From contig JAIFNK010000070.1 in the NCBI GenBank assembly GCA_020047775.1, forward strand, positions 1 to 5,076: a stretch of DNA of 5,076 nt. Reading direction: 5' to 3'. Of this stretch, positions 1 to 5,076 are shown piece by piece; within the stretch, counting starts at the first letter, position 1, and every line of letters begins with the position of its first letter. This stretch comes from Akkermansia sp. GTDB taxonomy: Bacteria > Verrucomicrobiota > Verrucomicrobiia > Verrucomicrobiales > Akkermansiaceae. The notes beneath the pieces are model-generated. The model searched no databases and was not told the origin of the DNA. It saw nothing but the letters and a program-made list of their open reading frames with translations. A program made the position numbers and the translations under genes.

Positions 1-120
1 CCGTGGCGCACGGGTGATCCGGTTGAGGCGGTGATCCGGTTTTTCAAAATCACCCACATCCACCTGGAGCGTGCTTGGAAGAGTTACGGCGCGCGTCATC
101 CTGATAGGAGTTCCCCATGA
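1..120 (+). CDS. 3' end of an unidentified protein (partial)
   Basis: A reading frame is open from the first base and stops with TGA at 118-120. It gives 39 residues ending in ...RAWKSYGARHPDRSSP. Third codon positions are mostly G or C, as expected for coding DNA of this composition. The stop overlaps the ATG of the next gene in an ATGA junction, a common sign of translational coupling, which is the main reason to believe the frame is real. I do not recognise the family from this tail: it is basic and has no clear membrane segment or motif. A 12-base direct repeat lies inside it, at 13-24 and 30-41. The fragment is short enough that chance openness cannot be excluded. Confidence 0.5.
   Translation, partial: PWRTGDPVEAVIRFFKITHIHLERAWKSYGARHPDRSSP
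106..110 (+). promoter_or_regulatory. Ribosome binding site of the TPM-domain gene
   Basis: AGGAG lies six bases before the ATG at 117. This is a good Shine-Dalgarno match and fixes the start of the downstream gene. It lies inside the end of the upstream reading frame, which fits coupled translation. Several other genes in the window have no such site. Confidence 0.7.
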
Positions 121-896
121 TCGCAAAGCTCTTCCCGGTCCTGCTGGCGATCCTTTTTGCCGGCCCCCTTTTCGCGCAAGGTTCGGCGGAATTTCATCCG
201 GCGATGCGGAAGGCCTTTGAATACGGGCCGCGTCCTTCACGGCCGGTCTTCGATCCGGGCGAGTTTCTGAATCCGGAGGAGGCGAAGGCGATTTCCGATC
301 CACTTGAGGCGTATTTCACCAAGGAGGGAATTGATGTCATCGTCGTGGTGTTGGCGGATTTGGGCAAGGCCCCGCCGGAACACGTGGCGCGGTCGTTCGC
401 CACCGCCTGGTGCGTCTCGTCGATGCATTGCGTGGTGCTGCACGTGCCCGGTCGGGACGGCAGTCCGTGGATCGTCGCCGGTGGGAAGCTCGCCGAGCAC
501 TTCGATCCGGCGCAAGTCCAACAGGCCGTCGAGGATGCCCGGCACCGGGCGGCGTCTGAAGCCAAGGACCCGGATAAAGTGAAGGCCGCCGCCACCGAAG
601 CCGCCGAACTTCTCCGCCAGTGGATGGCAAACGCGTTGAATCGCAGCGAAATGATCCAAGTCGAGAGCGCCCGGAGGCGGTTGGAGTTGGATACCAAGTC
701 GCGCCAATGGAAGATTGCCACAATGATCGTCGTCGTTTCGGCGGTTCCCGTCCTGGCCGGGATTTGGCTGCTCGTCATTTTTCTCCGCAGGCGGGGTCCC
801 CGATATTTCCCGACTCTCGCCTATCAGTCACGTCTCGGTGCTCCTTATTCGGGGGGGGGGCGTGCTGTCGTGGATCTCGGACCACCCCCTCATTGA
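117..896 (+). CDS. Secreted, membrane-anchored TPM-domain protein
   Basis: The 259-residue protein starts with a signal peptide (residues 1 to about 20-24, with a KLFPVLLAILFAG core). An extracytoplasmic domain follows at about 42-170. Its pattern resembles the TPM fold (YgcG/Psb32/MOLO-1 type): a VFDPGEFL start, a long helix, a hydrophobic strand DVIVVVLADLG (about 73-83), a second strand HCVVLHVPGRDG and a WIVAGGKL strand near 118-125. A helical stretch leads to one membrane segment (about 200-223), then an RRR stop-transfer and a short cytoplasmic tail RLGAP...GGGRAVVDLG. TPM domains occur in envelope proteins with roles in stress and complex assembly; no specific function can be given here. 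Cys99 and Cys105 might form a disulfide. The start is supported by AGGAG at 106-110 and the ATGA overlap. A G10 run at 851-860 encodes part of the GGG tail. The domain call is from pattern only. Confidence 0.7.
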   Translation: MIAKLFPVLLAILFAGPLFAQGSAEFHPAMRKAFEYGPRPSRPVFDPGEFLNPEEAKAISDPLEAYFTKEGIDVIVVVLADLGKAPPEHVARSFATAWCVSSMHCVVLHVPGRDGSPWIVAGGKLAEHFDPAQVQQAVEDARHRAASEAKDPDKVKAAATEAAELLRQWMANALNRSEMIQVESARRRLELDTKSRQWKIATMIVVVSAVPVLAGIWLLVIFLRRRGPRYFPTLAYQSRLGAPYSGGGRAVVDLGPPPH

Positions 897-947
897 TTTT
901 CCCCATGATCAGCCGGACTCTCATGGTTCCGCTTCTAACGGCGGTGG

Positions 948-966
948 AGTGCGGAAACCGCATTTT
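948..966 (+). terminator. Weak terminator-like hairpin after the TPM gene
   Basis: TGCGG (950-954), an AAA loop and CCGCA (958-962) form a perfect five-pair stem. An A-T pair and a G-U pair below extend it, and TTTTCT follows at 963-968. It lies about 50 bases after the TPM stop codon, where a terminator is expected. The stem is short and the T-run partly pairs back, so it is weak evidence for rho-independent termination. Confidence 0.35.
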
Positions 967-983
967 CTGTCAGTCCAAGCATT

Positions 984-1010
984 GCCGGGGTGGGACCGAC
1001 CCCTTCCGGC
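984..1010. repeat. REP-like imperfect palindrome between convergent genes
   Basis: GCCGG (984-988) pairs with CCGGC (1006-1010). Inside it, GGGGT (987-991) can pair with ACCCC (999-1003) around a seven-base loop; the two pairings share bases 987-988, so they are alternatives, or the inner stem shortens to GGT/ACC. The element ends two bases before the folP stop codon and follows the TPM gene, a typical place for a REP element or a bidirectional terminator. No T-run follows it on either strand, so a classical intrinsic terminator is unlikely. Calling it a repeat is inference, because only one copy is in this window. Confidence 0.4.
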
Positions 1011-1011
1011 T

Positions 1012-1884
1012 TCAAGGTGCGTGATCAATCGCTTCCAAAACCTTCACCGCCTGCCACGCCGCCTCGACGTGGTGGACCCGGAAAATTTCCGCGCCGCGGA
1101 GCATGCAGGCGCTGATGCAGGCGATGGTTCCTGCATCGCGGTTCGTTGGATCGGGTAGATCCAGGACTTCTCCGATGACGGATTTTCGCGAGATCGGCAC
1201 AAGGATCGGACGCCCGAATCTCCGCAAACGCCCGAGGTTCCGAAACGCTGTTAGGTTGTCATCCCGTTGCTTGGCGAAATCGATGCCGGGATCGAGAATG
1301 ATGGAATCGGCGTCCAGTCCGGCGGCCTGTGCCAGTCGCAGCTTGTCTTCGAAAAACCGCTCCATCGCCCCCATCACGTCGTCCCACTGCTGGTGAAGAT
1401 GGGGGGTTTTCGGCTCGCCCACGCTGTGCATGATTAACAAGGCGGCGCCATGCAGGGCGCAGGCTTTCGCATTCCGGTCATCCGGCAGCGCCCCCATGTC
1501 ATTGATGATTTCCACCTTTCCCATCCGTAAAACGCCTTCAACCACTTGGGGGCGCCAAGTGTTAGCCGACAAGACCGGAGGCCAGATTTGCGCTTCGTCA
1601 CGGGCCTCGACCTCGGTCCAGACATCTTCCCAGCGCTCGATGAATCCCGCGAAACGCCGCAATTCCTCCTCCACGGGCACCGCTGTCCGGTTCGTTCGCG
1701 CACTCTCGGCTCCCACGTCGATCACGTCCGCGCCCGCCGCCACCTGGCTGCGGGCCAGCTCGACGGCTTTCTCGAAATCCAGCGTGCCGTCGCCGGAAAA
1801 CGAGTCGTCGTTCACATTCACGATGCCCATCACCAGCGGACGCCAGGGGAATTCGATGATCCGTCGTGGAAGCTTCAATCGCAT
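1012..1884 (-). CDS. folP: Dihydropteroate synthase, divergent
   Basis: FolP joins 6-hydroxymethyl-7,8-dihydropterin pyrophosphate to p-aminobenzoate, giving 7,8-dihydropteroate in cytoplasmic folate synthesis. The 290 residues, near the usual 270-290, show the TIM-barrel motifs in order: MGIVNVNDDSF (19-29, pterin loop 1), GADVIDVGAESAR (51-63, loop 2), IIND (126-129), LLIMHSVGEPKT (149-160), IILDPGIDFAK (195-205), ISRKSVIG (231-238) and IFRVHHV (267-273). Residues matching E. coli Asn22, Arg63, Asn115, Asp185, Ser219, Lys221, Arg255 and His257 are present. Departures are Asn-Asp for Thr-Pro in loop 1, Ala62 for Thr62, Thr64 for Pro64 and Asn108 for the Asp96 of the SxDT strand. The start at 1884 is close before the first conserved strand; GGGA just upstream on the minus strand is at best a weak ribosome site. 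It is divergent from aroC, whose pathway supplies its p-aminobenzoate. A paralogue with changed substrate is a less likely alternative. Confidence 0.9.
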   Translation of the reverse strand: MRLKLPRRIIEFPWRPLVMGIVNVNDDSFSGDGTLDFEKAVELARSQVAAGADVIDVGAESARTNRTAVPVEEELRRFAGFIERWEDVWTEVEARDEAQIWPPVLSANTWRPQVVEGVLRMGKVEIINDMGALPDDRNAKACALHGAALLIMHSVGEPKTPHLHQQWDDVMGAMERFFEDKLRLAQAAGLDADSIILDPGIDFAKQRDDNLTAFRNLGRLRRFGRPILVPISRKSVIGEVLDLPDPTNRDAGTIACISACMLRGAEIFRVHHVEAAWQAVKVLEAIDHAP

Positions 1885-1969
1885 TCCCGAGATTTCCCCG
1901 GAATCCGGAAACTGAAAACTAGAAACTCATCCCGCTTGCCCCGGGCCGCTCGCTATCTACCCTGTCGCC
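1885..1969. promoter_or_regulatory. Divergent folP-aroC intergenic region
   Basis: These 85 bases must hold or lie near the 5' signals of both genes. An 11-base inverted repeat with arms CCGGA and TCCGG around one A lies at 1898-1908. Next to it, overlapping by two bases, are three tandem heptamers at 1907-1927: GGAAACT, GAAAACT and AGAAACT. No convincing -35/-10 pair is visible for either strand. A TATCTA at 1954-1959, ten bases before the aroC ATG, could be a poor -10 box and would then give an almost leaderless message. There is no Shine-Dalgarno sequence before aroC. Operator function is inference from position and symmetry. Confidence 0.4.
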
Positions 1970-3052
1970 ATGTCATCCACCTTCGGCCAGGTTTTCCGCA
2001 TCCACACTTTCGGCGAGTCGCACGGTGGCGGTGTCGGCGTCGTCATCGACGGTTGCCCGCCTCGCATCCCGGTTTCCCTGGAGCAAATCCAGCACGAGCT
2101 CGACCGCCGCCGCCCAGGGCAGTCGGAAATCGTCACCCCGCGCAAGGAGGCGGATACCGCTGAAATCCTTTCCGGCCTGCAAGACGGCGTCACTCTTGGT
2201 TGTCCGATCGCCATCCTCGTCCGCAATACCGACCAGCGCCCCGGTGCCTATGATGAAATGGCCGCGAAATACCGCCCCAGCCACGCCGACTACACCTACG
2301 ATGCGAAATACGGCATCCGCTCAGCCTCCGGCGGCGGTCGCGCCTCGGCCCGCGAGACCATCGGCCGCGTCGCCGCCGCCGCCGTCGCCAGGCAGGTGCT
2401 CGATCAATTTCACCCCGGCATCGAAATCCTGGCTTGGGTGAAATCCATCCAGGAACTCAACGCCGACGTCGATCCGGCGACCGTCACCGCCGCCGACATC
2501 GAGTCCAACATCGTCCGCACCGGTGATTCCGCGATGGTGGAAACCATGATCGCCCGCATCAAGGCCATCCGAGCGGACGGAAATTCCGTCGGCGGCGTGA
2601 TCGAGTGCGTCATCCGCAACTGCCCGCCCGGACTCGGCGAGCCGATCTTCGACAAGCTCGAAGCGGACCTCGCCAAAGCCATGCTCTCCATCCCCGCCAC
2701 CAAGGGCTTCGAGATCGGCTCCGGGTTCGCCGGCACCCTGCTCACCGGCCGCGAGCACAACGACCCGTTCCGCATGATCGATGGCCAGGTCCGCACCACC
2801 AGCAACCGCTCCGGCGGCGTGCAAGGCGGCATTTCCAATGGCGAAACCATCATTTTCCGCGTCGCCTTCAAGCCCACCGCCACCATCATGAGCAACCAGG
2901 AAACCGTCACCGCCGGCGGCGAAAACACCGAGTTGCAAGGCAAGGGCCGCCACGATGCCTGCGTGCTTCCCCGCGCCGTGCCCATTGTCGAGGCCATGGC
3001 CACGCTGGTTCTGACCGATCATTTGCTGCGGCAAAAAAGTCTGGGTCGTTGA
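1970..3052 (+). CDS. aroC: Chorismate synthase
   Basis: AroC carries out the last step of the shikimate pathway, the anti-1,4-elimination of phosphate from 5-enolpyruvylshikimate 3-phosphate to chorismate, and needs reduced FMN. The 360 residues match the usual bacterial length. Visible signatures are FGESHG (14-19), [16 protein letters not shown] (45-60), [14 protein letters not shown] (102-115), [13 protein letters not shown] (121-133), the [14 protein letters not shown] region (279-292) and [18 protein letters not shown] (326-343). His18, His105 and Asp329 match the residues known to matter for catalysis. The ATG at 1970 puts the conserved [15 protein letters not shown] at the N-terminus, so the start is secure although no Shine-Dalgarno sequence precedes it. 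Codons end overwhelmingly in C or G. Whether the flavin is reduced by a separate enzyme cannot be told from the sequence. Confidence 0.98.
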   Translation: MSSTFGQVFRIHTFGESHGGGVGVVIDGCPPRIPVSLEQIQHELDRRRPGQSEIVTPRKEADTAEILSGLQDGVTLGCPIAILVRNTDQRPGAYDEMAAKYRPSHADYTYDAKYGIRSASGGGRASARETIGRVAAAAVARQVLDQFHPGIEILAWVKSIQELNADVDPATVTAADIESNIVRTGDSAMVETMIARIKAIRADGNSVGGVIECVIRNCPPGLGEPIFDKLEADLAKAMLSIPATKGFEIGSGFAGTLLTGREHNDPFRMIDGQVRTTSNRSGGVQGGISNGETIIFRVAFKPTATIMSNQETVTAGGENTELQGKGRHDACVLPRAVPIVEAMATLVLTDHLLRQKSLGR

Positions 3053-3074
3053 TCGCGCAAGAAGGATGGAAAAT

Positions 3075-3116
3075 GCCGGATTCCCGACTCATGGGGAAAA
3101 ACGGCGGCTTGCTTTT
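3075..3116 (+). terminator. Possible aroC terminator
   Basis: GCCG (3075-3078) can pair with CGGC (3102-3105). Inside, TTCCC (3081-3085) pairs with GGGAA (3094-3098), with a small internal loop between the stems. The T-rich stretch TTGCTTTT follows at 3109-3116. The element lies 23 bases after the aroC stop and before the antitoxin start, a sensible place. The interrupted stem and the gap before the T-run make it weak. It could instead belong to the promoter or operator of the toxin-antitoxin pair. Confidence 0.3.
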
Positions 3117-3143
3117 CACCCCGCTCTGAGGCTTGCTAGTGGC

Positions 3144-3344
3144 ATGCCCGGAGCCAAAGAAAGCAAAATTTCCATCAAAAAGGAGGCTGCCAAGTTAGTG
3201 CGCCAGTTGCCCGAGTCCGCCAGTTGGGACGACCTGATGTACGAAATCCTCGTGCGCCAGAAAATTGAATCTGGCCTTGGCGATCTTCAGACTGGACGCA
3301 AACACACCCATGCGGCCATTCGCAAGGAGTTCGGTCTGGCATGA
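3144..3344 (+). CDS. Small antitoxin of a type II toxin-antitoxin pair
   Basis: This 66-residue protein is probably the antitoxin that binds and neutralises the ParE/RelE-like product of the next gene. It has a basic N-terminus (KESKISIKKEAAKL), a short helix ending LPESASWDDLMYEILVRQKIESGL (residues 22-45) and a charged tail GRKHTHAAIRKEFG (51-64). The pattern of LP, WDDLMY, VRQKIE, GL, GR and a final FG is one I know from small addiction-module proteins encoded directly upstream of ParE/RelE-like toxins; it does not look like classical Phd, RelB or MazE. The ATG at 3144 is chosen because the family-like sequence begins there. The longer frame from 3066 adds 26 residues with no resemblance and would overlap the terminator-like hairpin. 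The gene ends in an ATGA overlap with the toxin. Codon use is less C/G-ended than in aroC or gatB. Confidence 0.75.
   Translation: MPGAKESKISIKKEAAKLVRQLPESASWDDLMYEILVRQKIESGLGDLQTGRKHTHAAIRKEFGLA
3324..3329 (+). promoter_or_regulatory. Ribosome binding site of the toxin gene
   Basis: AAGGAG lies inside the end of the antitoxin gene, 11 bases before the toxin ATG at 3341. This is slightly long spacing but a strong match. It supports the overlapping ATGA start and translation coupled to the antitoxin. Confidence 0.55.
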
Positions 3345-3634
3345 AGATCGTTTGGTCCACTCAGGCGCGTCGCGATCTGCGAGCCATCCGTGATTTTATT
3401 TCACGCGATTCCGAGCATTATGGCCGCTTGCAAATCGATCGCCTGATCACACGTGTTGAGCGCGCCTCTGAGAGTCCGTCCACAGGGCATCCTGTCCATG
3501 AATTCAGCGAGTCCGGCCTGAGAGAGGTCCATGAGGGCGGATATCGCATCATCTATGGGATTCAAGGTGAGGAGTTTCAAGTCGTGACGATTGTCCACAT
3601 GAAGCAGCAAATCACTCGTCGCCGGCTCCGTTAA
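3341..3634 (+). CDS. ParE/RelE-superfamily toxin
   Basis: The 97-residue protein has the usual size and pattern of a ParE/RelE toxin. It begins MKIVWSTQARRDLRAIRDFIS (a first strand and two helices), continues with a helical ITRVERASESP (36-46), then the PVHEF strand and the core LREVHEGGYRIIYGI (60-74), and ends in VVTIVHMKQQI (81-91). The Arg61-Glu62, Tyr68-Arg69-Ile70 and His86 pattern is the family hallmark. RelE members cleave mRNA on the ribosome, while ParE members inhibit DNA gyrase. Sequence alone does not decide between them; the longer helical N-terminus and the 'REV...YRIIY' form lean towards ParE. The usual GR before the strand is GH here (49-50). The start overlaps the antitoxin stop (ATGA). 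Autoregulation by the toxin-antitoxin complex would be typical but is not shown by the sequence. Confidence 0.88.
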   Translation: MKIVWSTQARRDLRAIRDFISRDSEHYGRLQIDRLITRVERASESPSTGHPVHEFSESGLREVHEGGYRIIYGIQGEEFQVVTIVHMKQQITRRRLR

Positions 3635-3665
3635 TCGCCAGAAATCTCCACATTCGCATTTCCTC

Positions 3666-4457
3666 TTGTCCCTCGACTCCATCCCACAACCCAGCCTCGG
3701 CACCGCCGCGCTCATCATCTTCGCGCTGTGCGCCGGATTCGTCCTGCTGCGCGGGATCGCGCGAATGATCATCGGCACCGCCGTGCTCGGACTCAGCGCG
3801 TGGATCGGCTTTCGCGTCTGGCAGATTGCCCCGACCCTCTCGGTCGATTGGACCGGCAAGTCCCTCGCCTGGATCACCAACGGCCTGCCCGTCGTCGCCT
3901 TCCTGGTGTCATTTCTCGTCATCCGCCTGATCGCCAATGCCGTGGTCCGTCCATTTCAAGAACCTGCGGGAAATTCGATGCCCCGCACGCTCGTGAGCAC
4001 CGTCTTCCGGTTGGTTTTCGCTCTCGTTCCCACCACGTTGGTCTGCGTCATTGTCGCGATCATCGCCCATCACACCGCCGCAGTCGCCGATGTCCGCGCG
4101 TCCTCGGTGAAAACCGGCGAACCCACCCAAACCGCCCCGGACAGCTTCAGCCAGCGCCTCAGATCCGCCGTTGAGGCGACACTTCTCGAAAAATGGCTAC
4201 AAGCCATGGATCCGCTCACCGACTCATCGCGCCTGACCCTCGCGAAACTCATCGCCGCCCAATCCGGATCCCCGCTGGAACCTGTCATCAACCCGCAAAC
4301 CGGCGAACCCATCCCGCGCGCCATCATCGTCGATGACCCGGCGCTCCAAAAACTTGCCCGCGAGGGGAAATTCGACACACTCCTGCGCCATCCAATGCTC
4401 ACCAAGGCTCTCGCCGATCCGAAACTCCAACAACTCCTCCGCGATCTTAGCCTTTGA
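3666..4457 (+). CDS. Four-helix membrane protein, CvpA-like
   Basis: The predicted 263-residue protein has four hydrophobic segments at about 11-29, 31-52, 73-93 and 113-135, followed by a soluble C-terminal half. The FVLLRGIARMIIGTAVLGLS stretch and paired N-terminal helices resemble CvpA/colicin V production proteins, but this is a pattern impression only. The soluble part has an amphipathic stretch (SAVEATLLEKWLQAMDPL, 167-184) and ends in a helical DDPALQKL...HPMLTKALADPKLQQLLRDL segment (223-261). Its spacing of DP/HP and leucines recalls STI1-type helices. No catalytic motif is seen. The start is a TTG at 3666: no ATG or GTG fits before the first membrane segment, the frame is open further upstream, and no Shine-Dalgarno sequence is visible, so the exact start is uncertain. 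It begins 31 bases after the toxin and ends 40 bases before gatB, so it may be co-transcribed with gatB. Function is unknown. Confidence 0.75.
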   Translation: MSLDSIPQPSLGTAALIIFALCAGFVLLRGIARMIIGTAVLGLSAWIGFRVWQIAPTLSVDWTGKSLAWITNGLPVVAFLVSFLVIRLIANAVVRPFQEPAGNSMPRTLVSTVFRLVFALVPTTLVCVIVAIIAHHTAAVADVRASSVKTGEPTQTAPDSFSQRLRSAVEATLLEKWLQAMDPLTDSSRLTLAKLIAAQSGSPLEPVINPQTGEPIPRAIIVDDPALQKLAREGKFDTLLRHPMLTKALADPKLQQLLRDLSL

Positions 4458-4497
4458 GACGTTCCTTCTCTCAACTTACCACTCTCAACATCTTCCC

Positions 4498-5076
4498 ATG
4501 TCCTACCTCGTCACCATCGGCCTCGAAGTCCACTGCCAGGTCAAAACGCACACCAAGATGTTCTGCGCCTGCCGCACCTCCTTCGGCGACACGCCGAACA
4601 CGAACACCTGCCCCGTCTGCCTCGGCCTGCCCGGCGCGCTGCCCGTGCTCAACCGCGAGGCCATCGAAAAAACCCTGCTCACCGGCCTCATGCTCGACTG
4701 CGGGTCGCCGGAAATCTCCAAGTGGGACCGGAAAAACTATTTCTATCCGGACATGCCGAAGAACTATCAGACCACGCAGATGGATCTTCCCCTCTGCATC
4801 GGTGGCGGCGTCCCGCTTTACGAACATTGTTACCCGACCGACGCCCGCAAGAGCATCGCCAACCCCGACAAAAAAGTCCGACTCAACCGCATCCACTTGG
4901 AAGAAGACGTCGCGAAATCCACCCACCTCGGGAACTCGTCGCTCATCGACTTCAACCGCGCCGGCACGCCGCTGATGGAAATCGTCACCGAGGCCGACCT
5001 CGAATCCGGCGAGGAAGCCTTCGCCTACGTCCGCTCGCTCCAGATGATCCTCCATCAAGGCGGCGTCTCCGATGCC
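4498..5076 (+). CDS. gatB: Asp/Glu-tRNA(Asn/Gln) amidotransferase subunit B (partial, 5' end)
   Basis: GatB is the kinase and tRNA-binding subunit of GatCAB, which converts Glu-tRNA(Gln) or Asp-tRNA(Asn) to the amidated form in the cytoplasm. The first 193 codons are present with no stop; the gene runs off the window (the family is usually near 480 residues). Signatures are IGLEVHCQ (7-14), the CPVCLGLPGALPVLN stretch (38-52), KNYFYPDMPKNYQ (79-91), RIHLEEDVAK (131-140) and DFNRAGTPLMEIV (151-163). Cys23, Cys25, Cys38 and Cys41 form the four-cysteine zinc site found in many but not all GatB proteins. The ATG at 4498 puts IGLEVHCQ at the expected distance from the N-terminus; no Shine-Dalgarno sequence precedes it. 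gatA and gatC are not in this window. Its presence implies the indirect route to Gln-tRNA or Asn-tRNA. Confidence 0.97.
   Translation, partial: MSYLVTIGLEVHCQVKTHTKMFCACRTSFGDTPNTNTCPVCLGLPGALPVLNREAIEKTLLTGLMLDCGSPEISKWDRKNYFYPDMPKNYQTTQMDLPLCIGGGVPLYEHCYPTDARKSIANPDKKVRLNRIHLEEDVAKSTHLGNSSLIDFNRAGTPLMEIVTEADLESGEEAFAYVRSLQMILHQGGVSDA

Noticed and set aside
194..778. Minus-strand frames of 194, 156 and 128 residues opposite the TPM gene
   Set aside because: The plus-strand gene has a ribosome site, signal peptide, membrane anchor and plausible domain; the antisense frames have none of these.
838..1158. A plus-strand frame continuing past the G10 tract as a separate gene or the true C-terminus
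   Set aside because: The zero-frame tail fits the protein type, and this frame runs antisense into folP without recognisable sequence. It matters only as a possible slippage product.
1546..2163. A 205-residue plus-strand frame opposite folP and into aroC
   Set aside because: It overlaps two confidently identified genes in the wrong frame or strand and has His/Arg/Pro-rich shadow composition.
2321..3034. A 237-residue minus-strand reading frame opposite aroC
   Set aside because: It is Gly/Ala/Asp-rich low-complexity sequence, typical of the antisense frame of a GC3-rich gene, with no domain seen.
3066..3143. N-terminal extension of the antitoxin from the ATG at 3066
   Set aside because: The added 26 residues do not resemble the small antitoxin family and overlap a terminator-like hairpin; the ATG at 3144 is preferred.
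4454..4975. A 173-residue plus-strand reading frame over the gatB region
   Set aside because: It is rich in Arg, Pro, Ser and Thr as expected of an out-of-frame shadow. The frame starting at 4498 encodes unmistakable GatB and runs to the window end.
4471..5058. A 195-residue minus-strand reading frame opposite gatB
   Set aside because: It is antisense to clear GatB coding sequence; long open antisense frames are expected from the strong C/G third-position bias.
1..5076. tRNA or rRNA genes, CRISPR arrays, insertion sequences, attachment sites
   Set aside because: I saw no cloverleaf-like sequence, regularly spaced repeats, transposase or integrase motif or terminal inverted repeats; coding genes account for nearly all of the window.

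Overview
The window is high-GC bacterial DNA made mostly of housekeeping genes. Six complete protein-coding genes and two partial ones cover almost all of it, and the longest gap between genes is about 115 bases. The best guess at origin is Verrucomicrobiota, perhaps a Luteolibacter- or Haloferula-like lineage. This rests on three inferences: several genes lack a Shine-Dalgarno sequence, codons in the core genes end very strongly in C or G, and a TPM-domain protein ends in an RLGAP...GGG...AVV tail. No marker gene settles the phylum.

Left part (1-1010): the end of an unidentified reading frame overlaps, by an ATGA junction, a secreted and membrane-anchored TPM-domain protein (117-896). That gene carries a run of ten G near its 3' end. 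A weak terminator-like hairpin (948-966) and a REP-like palindrome (984-1010) separate it from the convergent gene folP.

Centre (1012-3052): folP (dihydropteroate synthase, minus strand) and aroC (chorismate synthase, plus strand) diverge from an 85-base intergenic region. Their pathways are linked: chorismate is the precursor of p-aminobenzoate, which is the second substrate of FolP. The intergenic region holds an 11-base inverted repeat and three tandem near-identical heptamers. FolP keeps the family framework but has substitutions at several positions that are normally near-invariant around the active site.

Right part (3053-5076): a type II toxin-antitoxin pair (small antitoxin plus ParE/RelE-family toxin, ATGA overlap) lies between aroC and a four-helix, CvpA-like membrane protein with a probable TTG start. 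The window then ends inside gatB, of which the first 193 codons are present; it encodes the B subunit of the Asp/Glu-tRNA amidotransferase. The toxin-antitoxin genes use visibly more A- and T-ending codons than their neighbours, which suggests they were inserted into a stable chromosomal block.

I found no RNA gene, CRISPR array, insertion sequence or clear new multi-gene system. The points most worth checking are the FolP substitutions, the architecture of the folP-aroC divergent region, the REP-like palindrome, the G10 tract and the toxin-antitoxin insertion.
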